From Phycisphaerae bacterium (GTDB lineage: Bacteria; Planctomycetota; Phycisphaerae; Sedimentisphaerales; Anaerobacaceae), in assembly GCA_030619925.1 (NCBI GenBank), contig JAUXAL010000006.1, positions 1 to 64,000 on the forward strand: DNA of 64,000 nucleotides. Direction: 5' to 3'. Both the position numbers and the translations under genes were made by a program. The notes under the pieces were generated by a model. That model ran no database searches, was not told the DNA's origin, and saw nothing but the letters and a program-made list of their open reading frames with translations. Each line of letters opens with the position of its first letter. Position 1 is the first letter of the stretch. Below are positions 16,640 through 25,909 of the stretch, piece by piece.

Positions 16640-17010
16640 TTTTTTTACCTCCATAACACTTGGCCGTGTTTCTTATCTCGCACGATATAACTCAGTCGAG
16701 GAGACAAATGCCGGGATTTCCCAAAAACCGGTTCCAGGGTAAACTGCCATCGTAAGTTGATGCAAATATAACCGAGTCGGTCGAAGATTTCAATCTAAAA
16801 CCCCCATTGCTGGCGCAGCTAAGAATCCAGTCTTCTTTTCCAATATTCTCATTGTGAGCAGCACATCGCTGAAAGTCCGCCCCGGGCGGAACGCGACAAT
16901 CTAAAATAATCAATTAAAGGGGCCTATGCCGAATCATTCGGTATAGGCCCCTAATTGATGCAAATCCATCCCGATGTATCGGGCTCAAGCCACTGAACCA
17001 CCAACGTCGT
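16640..17010. other. Intergenic region with a terminator
   Basis: These 370 nt contain the terminator hairpin at 16919-16951 and a GC-rich hairpin near 16875-16892 (GTCCGCCCCGGGCGGA). No coding sequence is supported. Confidence 0.5.
16919..16951 (-). terminator. Terminator of the 940-residue secreted protein gene
   Basis: A 15-16-bp stem is formed by GGGGCCTATGCCGAAT and ATTCGGTATAGGCCCC, with one imperfect pair. It lies about 60 nt after the minus-strand stop at 17011. On the minus strand it is followed by TTTAATTG, a weak T-rich tract. Confidence 0.75.
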
Positions 17011-19833
17011 TTAGTCAATCTTAGAAATCACGATAACATCCAGCATAGCACCATCTTCACGACGAGCAATTTCCAAAGTATACGTCCCGGCAGGCATCGT
17101 GAAGAGCACCGTTGCATCTTGATCATCGTCGTCGCTGAAGACATCGTTCCAGAACCAGTTGCCTAAATCCTCAGCGTCATTCCACCTCACCCAGCCACTA
17201 CTGTGGATCTCCGTCTCGGCGGGAATAGTAGCTCCCTGGATTCGGACCCAGAATGAGTTGCTGCCGCCAGGGATATTTATGCGACCACTGATCTTGTAGG
17301 TTCCACCCGCTACCGTGAAATTGTACGTTGCGATACCGTCAGGAGGCGGGTTGCTACTCTGGTTGCCGATGCCGTCGTCTGTGCCGATATACTTACCACC
17401 CGATGCTGCGGGGTCGTCATAAATCTTCATGGGTTCGGTTATCGTAGCGGCAGACTCTGCTTCGATCCAGATTTCTTCCGAAGGAACCACAATCTCAGGA
17501 GCCAACCGGTACAGCCGAAAGTCGTCAAAGTACAGTTTGCCAGTGGCACCACTGCCATCAATCCCAATGCTCAGCTTCGTGACATTCTGCAGGTTCGCGC
17601 CTAAGGGTGCAAGGTCGATATTCCACTGCTTCCATCGTAGTGTCGCTATGTCAGCTACATCACCGTCATATGCCACCTTGGCGTCGTTGATCTTCACATA
17701 CAACTGCCCGGTGCTGCCCGCAGTGCCGTGGAAATACAGCACCAATGTCGCAACGCCGGCTTTAGTCCAATTCTGTGGAGCAGCAAAAGTGCGGCCGGCC
17801 TCTGAATATGCTGCGCCGCCGGTGTTGTTGTAGAAGAACGGCATCGACTGCTTATCGCTATGAACGATAGTCTGCTCGGCAAAAGGAGCAGCATCATAAC
17901 CGACGAGAGAACCGTTTGTCGCGATGCCGTACCCATCTATCCACACATTAAATATCCTGTTGCTCTCGGGGTCGTCGGGGTCAAGGTCATTGTAGCTCTC
18001 AATATCGTCCACGACAAAATATTCTTGTGTCGTAAAGCTCCAGAGATCGCTTTCCCAGGTAGTTGGGGTCTCGGCCTCATTGACTTCGTTAATCTTCCAG
18101 TAGTAGGTCTTGCCTAAATCGAGGGCCAAGGGACCATAGCCGCTCTCGGTCACGGTAGTAACAGGTGCAGTACCGTCTATCACAGTCTGCTCGTCGGTGC
18201 TCAAGTACACGTTGTGCTTAGCCGCCTCTCTTCCCGTTCTGAAGCCGAGGGTCACATCCACGGCCACATCTGTTGTGCCCGAATCCGGGCTGGGCTCTGT
18301 TGCATTCACAGGTATATGGAAGAAGCGGACCTCACTAAGACCGTATTGGTTCAGGAGGCCTCCCCAGTTGCTGTTAGCTGTGAGCCTGACGTACTTTGCT
18401 GCGGCGCCGCCAAAATCAATAGTGGTGTTGTGTTCGTAGTCGGGTACACCAGGGGCCCGGGCAAACTCGTGAGTAGCACCCAATGGCGTATAGTCGGTGC
18501 CATCGACCGAATACTCGATGAAAACATCTTTGCAGCCTAAACCGAGCACTGGCTCCATGAATTCGTTATAGTTCCATACCCACATCTCATGGAGTTTGTA
18601 AACGTTGTCGAACTGAAATTCGATCCAGGTCGGCTGTGGCCCTGTAGCACCGCTCAGCCACATATTGTTGTCACCATCTTTGCCGTGCAATAGACCACTG
18701 TCATCCAGTCCCGAGCCGTTGATGGTATTTTCAGGCCCTCTGCCTGCGCCGCTGCTGGAAGCTGTGGCAATTATGTTCCCGATGGCATAAGCAACGGGCT
18801 CAGTCGTAAAACTCCAGACACCGCCTTCGTATACCGCATAGTCCGGTGGGCCGTTGACCTCATCGACGCGCCAGTAGTAAGTCGTGCCGAAAGCAAGGCG
18901 TCCAGGAGCATAGCTGTTGGCATCCTGGGCGATGCCGCCAACGCTGTCGTTGACGTCGTTGAAGTTATCACTAAGGTAAACTGTGTGCCCATTGACTGGG
19001 GGCGCATATTGTCCCGGCGTCCAGCCAAGGACCGCATCTCGCGGCACATCTGTTGCCTCATTAGCCGGCTTCGGGTCAGAGGCTTCTTTTAAGGCCACGA
19101 CAAAAGCAGAGGTGATAAAAGCCACGTCATCCAAATTTGTCCAACCAATAAGATCGAAATTGACATTCACAATACCTTCGCCCCGAGGCGCGACAAATCC
19201 GAAGAATGTATCCTTGGAATGACCGGGAGCCCCCATAGGCATGTCCGCGATTGCTGTTACGGTGCCGCCGCCGCTGAAGGTCGCGGTCACCTGAGGATTC
19301 AACTCACGATTGTCTCGATAAAGTAACGTCCCAGCGAAATATGTGACCACCTCGCCCGGCACACCACCGGTAACAGGGCTGATATCAAACACCCAGTCCG
19401 GCGGGCTTTCGGCTTTCGAAAAGCGCCCATTTCCCGACGTTGGTAAGCGATTGCCGTCGCTTCCGCCCGACCCGCGGGTGAGATTGCCGGTGGTGTCGGC
19501 GAAGGTTACAGACTTGGCTCTGCTGACCCCGAAGTTGGCGATGATGTCTTGACCATCCCTACTCCCGCGTTCACTTTCGGCATCTACCACACCACCGGCA
19601 TCTGCGTCGAAGGCAGGGCCGATCAGAGCTTGAAAAGTTGCCAGGTCGATCACGTTTTCAGGACCGGCGTTGCCTGTATGGCTATCATACACACCACTTT
19701 GATCCACTTGATTGTGGTGGGGGTCATCATCCGGGTCGTACACGCCTACCGTGTCGAAAGCCGCCTCTGCCACGCCTATAGTAAGGCCCAGCACTAAAAC
19801 AGAAGAAACCAAATAAATCAATTTCTTACACAT
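17011..19833 (-). CDS. Large secreted discoidin/CBM-type multidomain protein
   Basis: This 940-residue protein has a Sec signal (about 1-25, ending GVAEA). After a family-specific N-terminal region come a fibronectin-like domain (KPANEATDVPRDAVLGW, then TTYYWRVDEVN), an F5/8 type C discoidin domain (residues about 350-500, with MWVWNYNE and KYVRLTANSNWGG), a second fibronectin-like repeat (TYYWKINEVNEA), a jelly-roll region with LYFDDFRLYR, and a C-terminal CBM6-like module (IWIEAESAATI to MLDVIVISKID). Such proteins bind glycans or other extracellular polymers; no catalytic domain is recognised. AAGGAGG precedes the ATG. It is first in a long minus-strand run and has a strong terminator of its own. 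Confidence 0.88.
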   Translation of the reverse strand: MCKKLIYLVSSVLVLGLTIGVAEAAFDTVGVYDPDDDPHHNQVDQSGVYDSHTGNAGPENVIDLATFQALIGPAFDADAGGVVDAESERGSRDGQDIIANFGVSRAKSVTFADTTGNLTRGSGGSDGNRLPTSGNGRFSKAESPPDWVFDISPVTGGVPGEVVTYFAGTLLYRDNRELNPQVTATFSGGGTVTAIADMPMGAPGHSKDTFFGFVAPRGEGIVNVNFDLIGWTNLDDVAFITSAFVVALKEASDPKPANEATDVPRDAVLGWTPGQYAPPVNGHTVYLSDNFNDVNDSVGGIAQDANSYAPGRLAFGTTYYWRVDEVNGPPDYAVYEGGVWSFTTEPVAYAIGNIIATASSSGAGRGPENTINGSGLDDSGLLHGKDGDNNMWLSGATGPQPTWIEFQFDNVYKLHEMWVWNYNEFMEPVLGLGCKDVFIEYSVDGTDYTPLGATHEFARAPGVPDYEHNTTIDFGGAAAKYVRLTANSNWGGLLNQYGLSEVRFFHIPVNATEPSPDSGTTDVAVDVTLGFRTGREAAKHNVYLSTDEQTVIDGTAPVTTVTESGYGPLALDLGKTYYWKINEVNEAETPTTWESDLWSFTTQEYFVVDDIESYNDLDPDDPESNRIFNVWIDGYGIATNGSLVGYDAAPFAEQTIVHSDKQSMPFFYNNTGGAAYSEAGRTFAAPQNWTKAGVATLVLYFHGTAGSTGQLYVKINDAKVAYDGDVADIATLRWKQWNIDLAPLGANLQNVTKLSIGIDGSGATGKLYFDDFRLYRLAPEIVVPSEEIWIEAESAATITEPMKIYDDPAASGGKYIGTDDGIGNQSSNPPPDGIATYNFTVAGGTYKISGRINIPGGSNSFWVRIQGATIPAETEIHSSGWVRWNDAEDLGNWFWNDVFSDDDDQDATVLFTMPAGTYTLEIARREDGAMLDVIVISKID

Positions 19834-19866
19834 AATAGTCCTCCTTCAAAAACTAAATATAGGATG

Positions 19867-19932
19867 TTAATTGAAGTGTGAAAAATCTTTACTCTCCGGC
19901 ACAAAGCCTCTATACAGCTTTGTGCCTTTCAT
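19867..19932 (-). CDS. 21-residue ORF with strong ribosome site (possible leader peptide)
   Basis: The 22-codon frame (including stop) starts ATGAAAGGC and is preceded by GGAGGAGTCATT, one of the best ribosome sites in the window. It ends about 30 nt before the start of the 940-residue protein gene. An exact 10-bp inverted repeat (GGCACAAAGC and GCTTTGTGCC) lies within it. It could be a translated leader that affects the downstream gene, or a remnant of a lost gene. The product resembles nothing I know. Confidence 0.35.
   Translation of the reverse strand: MKGTKLYRGFVPESKDFSHFN
19898..19926 (-). promoter_or_regulatory. Perfect 10-bp hairpin in the leader of the secreted protein gene
   Basis: GGCACAAAGC (19898-19907) and GCTTTGTGCC (19917-19926) are separated by 9 nt. 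It lies inside the short 21-residue frame and upstream of the large gene. A regulatory role is inference. Confidence 0.4.
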
Positions 19933-20396
19933 AATGACTCCTCCTCTATCGAAAAACTACGAAACTTCCACAGGTCCGAAGACCAAAACCTACAGATGCC
20001 CGCCCATTCGGCTGCCCCTTCGACTTAGCTCAGGGCTACGGCTCATTCAGGGTAGGCTCTGCGCGGGCACAAGCTCAATCAATCTTATTTATACCAAATT
20101 AGCCGGTTTACTTCAAGGTTAAATTACCAATGTTTTTGAAAGAGATTACGCACATTTCTTGATGAGATTGTGCAAAAATGCGCATTTTTGAAATCACCCC
20201 CAAATCATTATAACCATCTGCGCAACCAGGCCTGATAAAGATTTTCCTTCAAAATCTTAAAAAGTAAATGTCTGAAGCTGTGGCGCAGCGGAGTCACAGG
20301 ATCTGCTAAGACTCAAAATTCGAGATTATATCGGTCACCGGTTGGGTGCCGAATCTCCGGCTCAAACCATTTCAATATTGGAAGTTCCTGGTCTGT
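19933..20396. other. Intergenic region, no gene seen
   Basis: About 460 nt. It contains a CTTCGACTTAGCTCAGGG-type segment at about 20025 that is distantly like the repeats at 1484 and 3595. The remainder is AT-rich with no supported frame. Confidence 0.5.
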
Positions 20397-20855
20397 TTAA
20401 TCCTGGTCGTCGGGAGTGCTTTCGAGCCCAGCCTTTGCCCGGTAGTGCTCCACCAGCTTGACTAATTTGCCAAGGCCGATCAGGACAAGAATTGCAAGAA
20501 GTGCTGCAAAAACGGCCATCTGGTAAAAGCACGCGCCGCAGGCCATTCCGATACTTGCAACGAGCCATATCGTTGCGGCGGTGGTCAAGCCGTGCACCCC
20601 GCCTCTATCCTGAATGATGGCCCCGGCACCTAAAAAACCAACGCCGGTAACAATCTGGGCAGCTATCCTTGTAGTGGAACCTTCGGTCACGTCCACCATT
20701 CGTTTGGAGATTATGGTAAAGACCGCTGCGCCGAGGCATATCAAGACATTTGTCCGCAGCCCGGCGGACTTACCGCTGATTTCTCTCTCCAGCCCGATTA
20801 CTGCTCCGAGAACGATAGCCAAGATTATGCTGTAGAAATCGTTTGGCCAAACCAT
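20397..20855 (-). CDS. MgtC/SapB family membrane protein
   Basis: This 152-residue protein shows the MgtC fold: the N-terminal GAVIGLEREISGKSAGLRTN signature, the RIAAQIVTGVGFLGAGAI helix and GLTTAATIWLVASIGMACG, with four to five membrane helices in all. MgtC proteins are linked to magnesium limitation and to inhibition of the F-type ATPase in pathogens. Free-living bacteria carry them with unknown partners. The gene starts only 4 nt after the AroB' gene stop, so it is probably translated from the same mRNA. No metal-sensing leader is visible. Confidence 0.9.
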   Translation of the reverse strand: MVWPNDFYSIILAIVLGAVIGLEREISGKSAGLRTNVLICLGAAVFTIISKRMVDVTEGSTTRIAAQIVTGVGFLGAGAIIQDRGGVHGLTTAATIWLVASIGMACGACFYQMAVFAALLAILVLIGLGKLVKLVEHYRAKAGLESTPDDQD

Positions 20856-20859
20856 AGCT

Positions 20860-21855
20860 CTACCTTTCTATTAGCGTCTCATCGACCTGCATACCGAAGT
20901 GTCTTCCGGCCTTTTCGATGTGGCCCAGAACCTTATCGCCGGGCTTTAAGGCCGTAACCGAAACGGCCTTGCCCTCCGGGCCAACCAATCGAATCGTCTC
21001 GGCATTCTGCATGACCAGACTTATCGGCTCACCTTCAGCCTCGGCGGCGATTAGCATCATGGGCCTTTTTTCGATCTTGTTTCTGCCGAGATAAGCGATT
21101 TGACTTTTGCCTTGAAAATCAACCAGCAGCACTTCGTCGCCGGCTTTGAGGTCTGCCAAGTATTTCGTTTTACCACCCGGCGTCAAGGTATATGCGTGCA
21201 CGGCCCCGGCATTGACGCGGAACGGTCGAGATGCCACGTAAGGATTATCGATGGATTCGGAATGCACTAAAAAGAAACCCGCAGCGGTGTTGCCGACGAG
21301 TATCCCTTCGCCAAGAGTCATTTGCGTACAGGTATCGAGGCAGGCCCGATCGCCCATGCCGAGCTGCTTTGTGTCTGTGATAGTGGCTGCTACAAGAGTG
21401 ATTTTTTCGCTTATACCGTGAATGATTTCAGCAGTTTTCTTGATTTCGTTTACATCGCTGGTATTGAGCACGACGCCATCGACGCCTTTTTCAAGTATTT
21501 CGACCATAAGTTTGGCCTGCTCGCTATTTTCGACCTGGACCATAATATTTTTGCCTCGGCGAGCGAGCAGGTTCTCAATGGGGATAATCGTCCAGTCGAG
21601 CATTCTGAGGACGAGGATTTTGTCATTCGGTACTGCCGCGGCTTTGTCTTCATCAGCCTTGCCGGCTATGTCTATGAACTCGACGTCCGTGCCGGGTTTA
21701 ATGTCGCCGCTTTTTTCGACGGTTTTGATTTTGCCGAACTGCCGCACCTTGTCACTGTCACCATCGGGCAACACAACCGCCTCAGCCCCGCTTTCCAGCG
21801 CAGCTATGGCGATTTCTTTTTTATATGGAACAACATTTACCCACATTTTCTTCAT
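20860..21855 (-). CDS. aroB': 3-dehydroquinate synthase II (archaeal type, AroB')
   Basis: This 331-residue protein belongs to the 3-dehydroquinate synthase II family. These enzymes deaminate and cyclise the ADTH-derived C7 intermediate to 3-dehydroquinate in the shikimate route lacking DAHP synthase. Family features are the [13 protein letters not shown] start, [34 protein letters not shown] and the C-terminal [12 protein letters not shown] and [13 protein letters not shown]. It follows the AroA'-type aldolase by 38 nt, which strongly supports the assignment. Found in most archaea and in scattered bacteria. Confidence 0.93.
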   Translation of the reverse strand: MKKMWVNVVPYKKEIAIAALESGAEAVVLPDGDSDKVRQFGKIKTVEKSGDIKPGTDVEFIDIAGKADEDKAAAVPNDKILVLRMLDWTIIPIENLLARRGKNIMVQVENSEQAKLMVEILEKGVDGVVLNTSDVNEIKKTAEIIHGISEKITLVAATITDTKQLGMGDRACLDTCTQMTLGEGILVGNTAAGFFLVHSESIDNPYVASRPFRVNAGAVHAYTLTPGGKTKYLADLKAGDEVLLVDFQGKSQIAYLGRNKIEKRPMMLIAAEAEGEPISLVMQNAETIRLVGPEGKAVSVTALKPGDKVLGHIEKAGRHFGMQVDETLIER

Positions 21856-21893
21856 CGGACTTATCCCTTACCGCAGTATGCTCGATAATTATT

Positions 21894-22688
21894 TTAGCTT
21901 TGCAGTATTTTAACTGCTTCGGTGACACTGGCTCCTTCGTGCACCATTTTGCTCAGGGCCTGGACCATTTTGTCCGGCTTTTTGTGCTGGAAGGCGTTTC
22001 GGCCGATCGAGACACCGGCGGCACCGGCTTTAAGGGCATCTTCCACCATTTTGAAGATGTCCTCGTCGCTGTCCATTTTCTCTCCGCCTGCAATCACTAC
22101 CGGCACCGGACAGCCTTGGACTACTTCGGTGAAACTATCGACGCTGCCGGTATAGGGGACCTTAACAATATCTGCGCCGAGCTCGGCTCCGACTCTGGCG
22201 GCGTGCTTGACATTGTTGACGTCAAATTCATTTTTGATTTTCTGGCCGCGGGTGTACATCATTGCGACCAGCGGCATCTGCCATTCGAGGCATCGCTCGC
22301 TGACCTGTCCTAATTGGGCCAGCATCTCTTTGTCGGTCTCGGCACCGAGATTTATGTGGACAGAGACCGCGTCGGCACCGAGCTTGATAGCTTCGGCGAC
22401 AGTGCAGACCAGCTCCTTTGCGTTCGGGTCGGGACTTATCGATGTCCCTGCTGAAAGGTGGATAATCAGCCCTACGTCCTTGCCTGTGCCTCTATGGCCG
22501 GCGCGTACGATTCCTTTGTGTATCAGGATAGCGTTTGCCCCGCCGGCCACAACTTTGCTCACCGCCGTCCGCATGTCAGCCAGGCCCTCAATAGGTCCGA
22601 CCGTAACGCCGTGATCCATCGGAATAATTACCGTCTTGCGGGAATTGCGGTCGATTATTCTTTCGAGTCTTATCTCTTTGCCTATCAT
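21894..22688 (-). CDS. aroA': 2-amino-3,7-dideoxy-D-threo-hept-6-ulosonate synthase (AroA')
   Basis: This 264-residue class I aldolase of the DhnA/fructose-bisphosphate aldolase family condenses an aspartate semialdehyde with a sugar-derived donor to begin the archaeal shikimate route. [15 protein letters not shown], the Schiff-base region [13 protein letters not shown] (Lys) and [11 protein letters not shown] are visible. The ATG at 22688 has GGAG at good spacing; an in-frame GTG at 22706 gives only six more residues. It is first of a tight run aroA'-aroB'-mgtC on the minus strand, divergent from the AroD-AroE fusion. A generic aldolase is less likely given the neighbours. Confidence 0.9.
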   Translation of the reverse strand: MIGKEIRLERIIDRNSRKTVIIPMDHGVTVGPIEGLADMRTAVSKVVAGGANAILIHKGIVRAGHRGTGKDVGLIIHLSAGTSISPDPNAKELVCTVAEAIKLGADAVSVHINLGAETDKEMLAQLGQVSERCLEWQMPLVAMMYTRGQKIKNEFDVNNVKHAARVGAELGADIVKVPYTGSVDSFTEVVQGCPVPVVIAGGEKMDSDEDIFKMVEDALKAGAAGVSIGRNAFQHKKPDKMVQALSKMVHEGASVTEAVKILQS

Positions 22689-23077
22689 TGCCAAATCTCC
22701 AACCACGAAAGTCTAAAGCGTAAAATGCAAAACTACAGCCCAAAAATCAAAAGTTTTGAATCTTCAATTGCGATTCTTACCTCTCAGATTTCAGTTTTCA
22801 TTTTAATTTGCCATAATCTACCTGAAGCCATTCAAAAGGCAAGAAAAAAACAGCGAATCCGGCATTTTGGAGTTTGAGACGGCTGTTGCGGGGATTTCGA
22901 ACTGCGGCCGGAGTTGCGCTGGGGTCAGAACGGAGGCGAGCGCGACGCGGAGCGGGCATGAGCCAGGAGCAGGCAGTCTTTGGAATTCTGAAGCCCGAAT
23001 TCCTCGGCGCTGTGGTGCGATACTTTAGTTTTTGCTCTTGCCTTCGGGACAGCTCGCTGCTATATGTTTGAATTACT
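22689..23077. other. Divergent promoter region between aroA' and aroDE
   Basis: About 390 nt separate the two divergent shikimate genes, so both promoters must lie here. The aroA' side is AT-rich and the centre is GC-rich. I cannot assign specific promoter boxes, and no open frame in it looks real. Confidence 0.5.
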
Positions 23078-24640
23078 ATGACATATTTAGCCGTTCCCAT
23101 AGCAGCGCAGAATTTAGAGCGGGCAAGGCAGCAAATCAAGGCTGCTCTGGCCGCAGGTGCCGAGATGCTCGAGCTGCGAACCGATTATCTCGAAAACCTC
23201 AGTGTAGAGTTGGTCAAAAATTTAATTGCCAGCGTAAAAAGTGCCAACGATAGACGGTTGCCTGTAATCGTAACCTGTCGGGACAAGCAGCAGGGCGGAG
23301 CGATAGGCTATCGGCAGCAATTGCGAGTTGATGTGCTCACCGGCGCCCTGAAAGCGGGCGGCGAATTTATCGATTTTGAATACGACAATTTCCTCTCTGC
23401 CGAGAATCAGGAAAAGATAAAGCTGGCGCTGTCGCAGAACCCAAAGGGCCGGCTGATTTTGTCGGCCCACAATTTCGAAACAAAATTCGCTGATATCGAC
23501 AAACTGTACCGTGAGATCTTAGATGTTTGTCCGGCGGCGATACCCAAGCTCGTCTATACCGCAAATCATATTAACGATTGCTTTGAGGCCTTTGATTTGC
23601 TGCATCGAACCAGCGGCGAGCGAATCGTTTTCTGTATGGGCGCCGCCGGCCTTGTCAGCAGAATCATTGCAAAGAAGCTGAGCTGTTTTGTGACTTTCGC
23701 GAGTGTCGATGAGAAAAGCGCGACCGCACCAGGCCAGCTGACCATTGAGCAGTTTAAGAAATTATACCGCTATGACGACATAAAAGCCGATACCGAACTT
23801 TTCGGCGTGATTGCCGACCCGGTCGGCCATTCGCTAAGTCCTGCCATTCATAATGCCGGCTTTGCCGAGAAGCGTATGAACAAATTATATTTGCCGCTGC
23901 TGGTAGAAGGCCGGCAGCGCGAGTTCGACTTGTTTTTGCGTAATGTGCTTTTGAGAAAATGGCTGAACTTCGGCGGCTTTAGCGTAACAATCCCGCACAA
24001 ACAAAATGCGCTGGCTTTTGCCCGCACAAACCAGGGCTTTATTGAGCCGTTAGCGGGGAAAATTGGAGCCGTTAATACTTTGGTCATTCGTGCGGACGGT
24101 AAACTTAGCGCTTACAATACCGATTATGCCGCTGCACTGGATGCGATTACTTCGACCCTGAGAATTAGCAGAGACGATTTGAATGAGCTGCCGGTCGCAG
24201 TTGTAGGCGCAGGCGGTGTCGCACGGGCGATTGTGGCCGGCTTAGGCGACGCCGGCGCCAAAATCAAGATTTACAACCGCACTGTCGAAAGGGCGGAGAA
24301 ACTTGCAGCCGAGTTTAATTGTGAGTTTGCGCCTCTGGATGATTTGCCGAACGTCGAGGTAAAATTGCTCATAAACTGCACCAGTATTGGGATGTGTCCG
24401 AATGTTGGCCAAACACTTTTGCCGAAAGAGTGCTTGAAAAAAGATATGGCGGTCTTTGACACCGTTTACAATCCTGCGGAGACTTTGCTGTTGAAGCAGG
24501 CAAAACAAAAAAGGGCAAAAACGATTGACGGCCTATCAATGTTTGTTAACCAGGCCTTAGCCCAGTTTAAACTCTTCATCGGCCAGAAAGGCAACACGGC
24601 CCTTATGCGAAAGACTATTTTGGGTTGTCTTTCTCGTTAA
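23078..24640 (+). CDS. aroDE: Bifunctional 3-dehydroquinate dehydratase / shikimate dehydrogenase
   Basis: The protein has 520 residues in two parts. Residues 1-230 are a type I dehydroquinase (AroD): ELRTDYL, IVTCRDKQQGG, ILSAHNFE with the catalytic histidine, and the Schiff-base lysine in PKLVYTAN. Residues about 240-520 are shikimate dehydrogenase (AroE): FGVIADPVGHSLSPAIHNAGF, FGGFSVTIPHK with the catalytic lysine, the NADP loop VGAGGVARAI, NRT, and DGLSMFVNQALAQF. The same fusion order is known in plants and chlamydiae. It stands divergent to aroA'-aroB', so steps 1-4 of the pathway lie together. No Shine-Dalgarno is evident. Confidence 0.95.
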   Translation: MTYLAVPIAAQNLERARQQIKAALAAGAEMLELRTDYLENLSVELVKNLIASVKSANDRRLPVIVTCRDKQQGGAIGYRQQLRVDVLTGALKAGGEFIDFEYDNFLSAENQEKIKLALSQNPKGRLILSAHNFETKFADIDKLYREILDVCPAAIPKLVYTANHINDCFEAFDLLHRTSGERIVFCMGAAGLVSRIIAKKLSCFVTFASVDEKSATAPGQLTIEQFKKLYRYDDIKADTELFGVIADPVGHSLSPAIHNAGFAEKRMNKLYLPLLVEGRQREFDLFLRNVLLRKWLNFGGFSVTIPHKQNALAFARTNQGFIEPLAGKIGAVNTLVIRADGKLSAYNTDYAAALDAITSTLRISRDDLNELPVAVVGAGGVARAIVAGLGDAGAKIKIYNRTVERAEKLAAEFNCEFAPLDDLPNVEVKLLINCTSIGMCPNVGQTLLPKECLKKDMAVFDTVYNPAETLLLKQAKQKRAKTIDGLSMFVNQALAQFKLFIGQKGNTALMRKTILGCLSR

Positions 24641-24732
24641 TAATTTGTATAATATTTGTTCTTGATTTAAGAAAAAACGTGCGACGCTGAAGTAATAAAT
24701 ACGGGACATTACCATGCATAAGATACGGGTTT

Positions 24733-24936
24733 ATGCAGATGGCGACAAGGGCGAAAAAATTTGATTGTGTACAAATGAAAAACCGCATCCAAAGGGAATT
24801 AAGACAAGAGTACCAGGCCAGAAAGACCAAGTTTGCTTCATACGCCGATTTCTTAAACGCCACAGCGGACGAATCGGAAGAGATACGCATCTTCCGTGAT
24901 AAAGTTGCTAAAGCAAGGGCTACAGCGAAAGGCTAA
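24733..24936 (+). CDS. Small hypothetical protein, antitoxin-like
   Basis: This 67-residue basic, helical protein begins with two close ATGs (24733 and 24739). The pattern K-K-F-D-C-V-x-M-K (KKFDCVQMKNRIQRELR) resembles the start of short proteins often found beside toxin genes or nucleotidyltransferases. I cannot name a family with certainty. It lies upstream of an MntA/HepT module, but 280 nt away. No ribosome site is seen. Confidence 0.5.
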   Translation: MQMATRAKKFDCVQMKNRIQRELRQEYQARKTKFASYADFLNATADESEEIRIFRDKVAKARATAKG

Positions 24937-25060
24937 AATCTCATTAACTGGAACGGTCAGCGTATTTTGTGTGATAAGGGGGACATTCTCCACCGGCCAA
25001 ACCGCCAACCCAGAACTCATGCGGAAAATGGTTTCTGAAGAACTTAGGGACAAAGGCACA

Positions 25061-25095
25061 TAGTGACGAATATCGAATGCCGAACAAGGAACAAC
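25061..25095. repeat. Heptad array upstream of mntA
   Basis: 7-mers in phase: TAGTGAC, GAATATC, GAATGCC, GAACAAG, GAACAAC. The order GAATATC, GAAT, GAACAAG, GAAC is the same as in the array adjoining the four-helix-bundle gene (39321-39355, opposite strand), so the two arrays are related copies. The 280-nt gap it sits in holds no supported gene. Confidence 0.7.
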
Positions 25096-25214
25096 CATGT
25101 GAGGCTGTGCCGCGCGTGGTATTAACATTGCGTGATTTAATTGTTGCTTTGGGGCTGGAATTATTGGTATATTAGGGATGTAAAAAGTAGTAATTTAATA
25201 ACAAAGGTGAGAAC

Positions 25215-25526
25215 ATGGGTATTCAGATTGAGGTACCCAAAGAGAAGATTTCAGCGTTTTGCCGGCGGAATCATATTTGCGGTCTTGCGTTTTTTGGCTC
25301 TGTACTGCGCGATGACTTTCGGTCGGACAGCGATGTAGATGTGCTGGTGGAATTTGAACCAGGACAAGAATTGAGTTTGATGGAACTGGTTGCGATGGAG
25401 AATGAACTGTCTGAGATACTTGGGCGGAAAGCGGATATGGTTGAACGCCAAGCCGTCGAAAGAAGTGAAAACTATATCCGGAGACGGTACGTCCTACAGT
25501 CCGTGGAGAAGGTCTATGTGGCGTGA
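25215..25526 (+). CDS. mntA: MntA-type nucleotidyltransferase antitoxin
   Basis: This 103-residue minimal nucleotidyltransferase has the diagnostic GSx10DxD motif: G28-S29, ten residues, D40-V-D42 (in GSVLRDDFRSDSDVDVLV). MntA proteins are known to AMPylate or polyadenylate the partner HEPN toxin HepT. The gene overlaps the HepT start by 11 nt, as is typical. The ribosome site AAAGGTGAG precedes the ATG. All visible active-site residues are intact, whereas the toxin frame is broken. Confidence 0.9.
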   Translation: MGIQIEVPKEKISAFCRRNHICGLAFFGSVLRDDFRSDSDVDVLVEFEPGQELSLMELVAMENELSEILGRKADMVERQAVERSENYIRRRYVLQSVEKVYVA

Positions 25527-25876
25527 TAACGCTTATCTACTGGATATGTTGCTTAGCTGCGAGGAAGGTTTGCGAATTCACTCAAAATACGACCTGGGAG
25601 CAGTTTCAGGCTGATGAGCTAATGCAAAACGGTGTAATGCGGCAGATTCAGATTATAGGAGAAGCTGCCCGTAAAGTGTCGCTTCAGTATCAACAGGAAC
25701 ATCCAGAGATTGTCTGGCAAAAAATTATTGGGATGCGAAATCGGTTAGTCCATGAATACTTTCGTATCATCCCAGAAAGAGTTTGGGATGTGGTTGAGAA
25801 AGACATACCGGAATTGATTCGGCTCATTGAGCCGCTTGTGCCACCGGATGAAAACCCCAATAAATTGGGGGGCTAA
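25516..25876 (+). pseudogene. hepT: HepT-type HEPN ribonuclease toxin, frameshifted
   Basis: The expected start MWRDNAYLLDMLLSCEEG lies in one frame (from 25516), while the remainder (TWEQFQADELMQ to the stop at 25876) lies in the next. The change of frame occurs around 25570-25600, near the run of four A at 25584-25587. The whole segment is 361 nt, one more than a multiple of three, which fits a single inserted base. The RNase motif RX4HxY (RNRLVHEY) is intact in the second part. The C-terminus PNKLGG is encoded by a REP hairpin. Loss of toxin, a sequencing error or programmed slippage are all possible. Confidence 0.75.
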
Positions 25877-25877
25877 A
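25855..25877 (+). repeat. REP hairpin 4, overlapping the hepT stop
   Basis: Stem CCCCAA and TTGGGG with loop TAAA, then GGCTAAAT. Tail and loop match the copies beside the RAYT gene. It encodes the last residues and stop of hepT. Confidence 0.75.
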
Positions 25878-25909
25878 TATCACCTTTGACCTCATTAAGG
25901 ACAAACTGA

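Noticed and set aside
24940-25060. Open text after the small ORF ending LMRKMVSEELRDKGT in another frame
   Set aside because: It could be a frameshifted tail of the 67-residue frame, but there is no family match or start, so it is not annotated.
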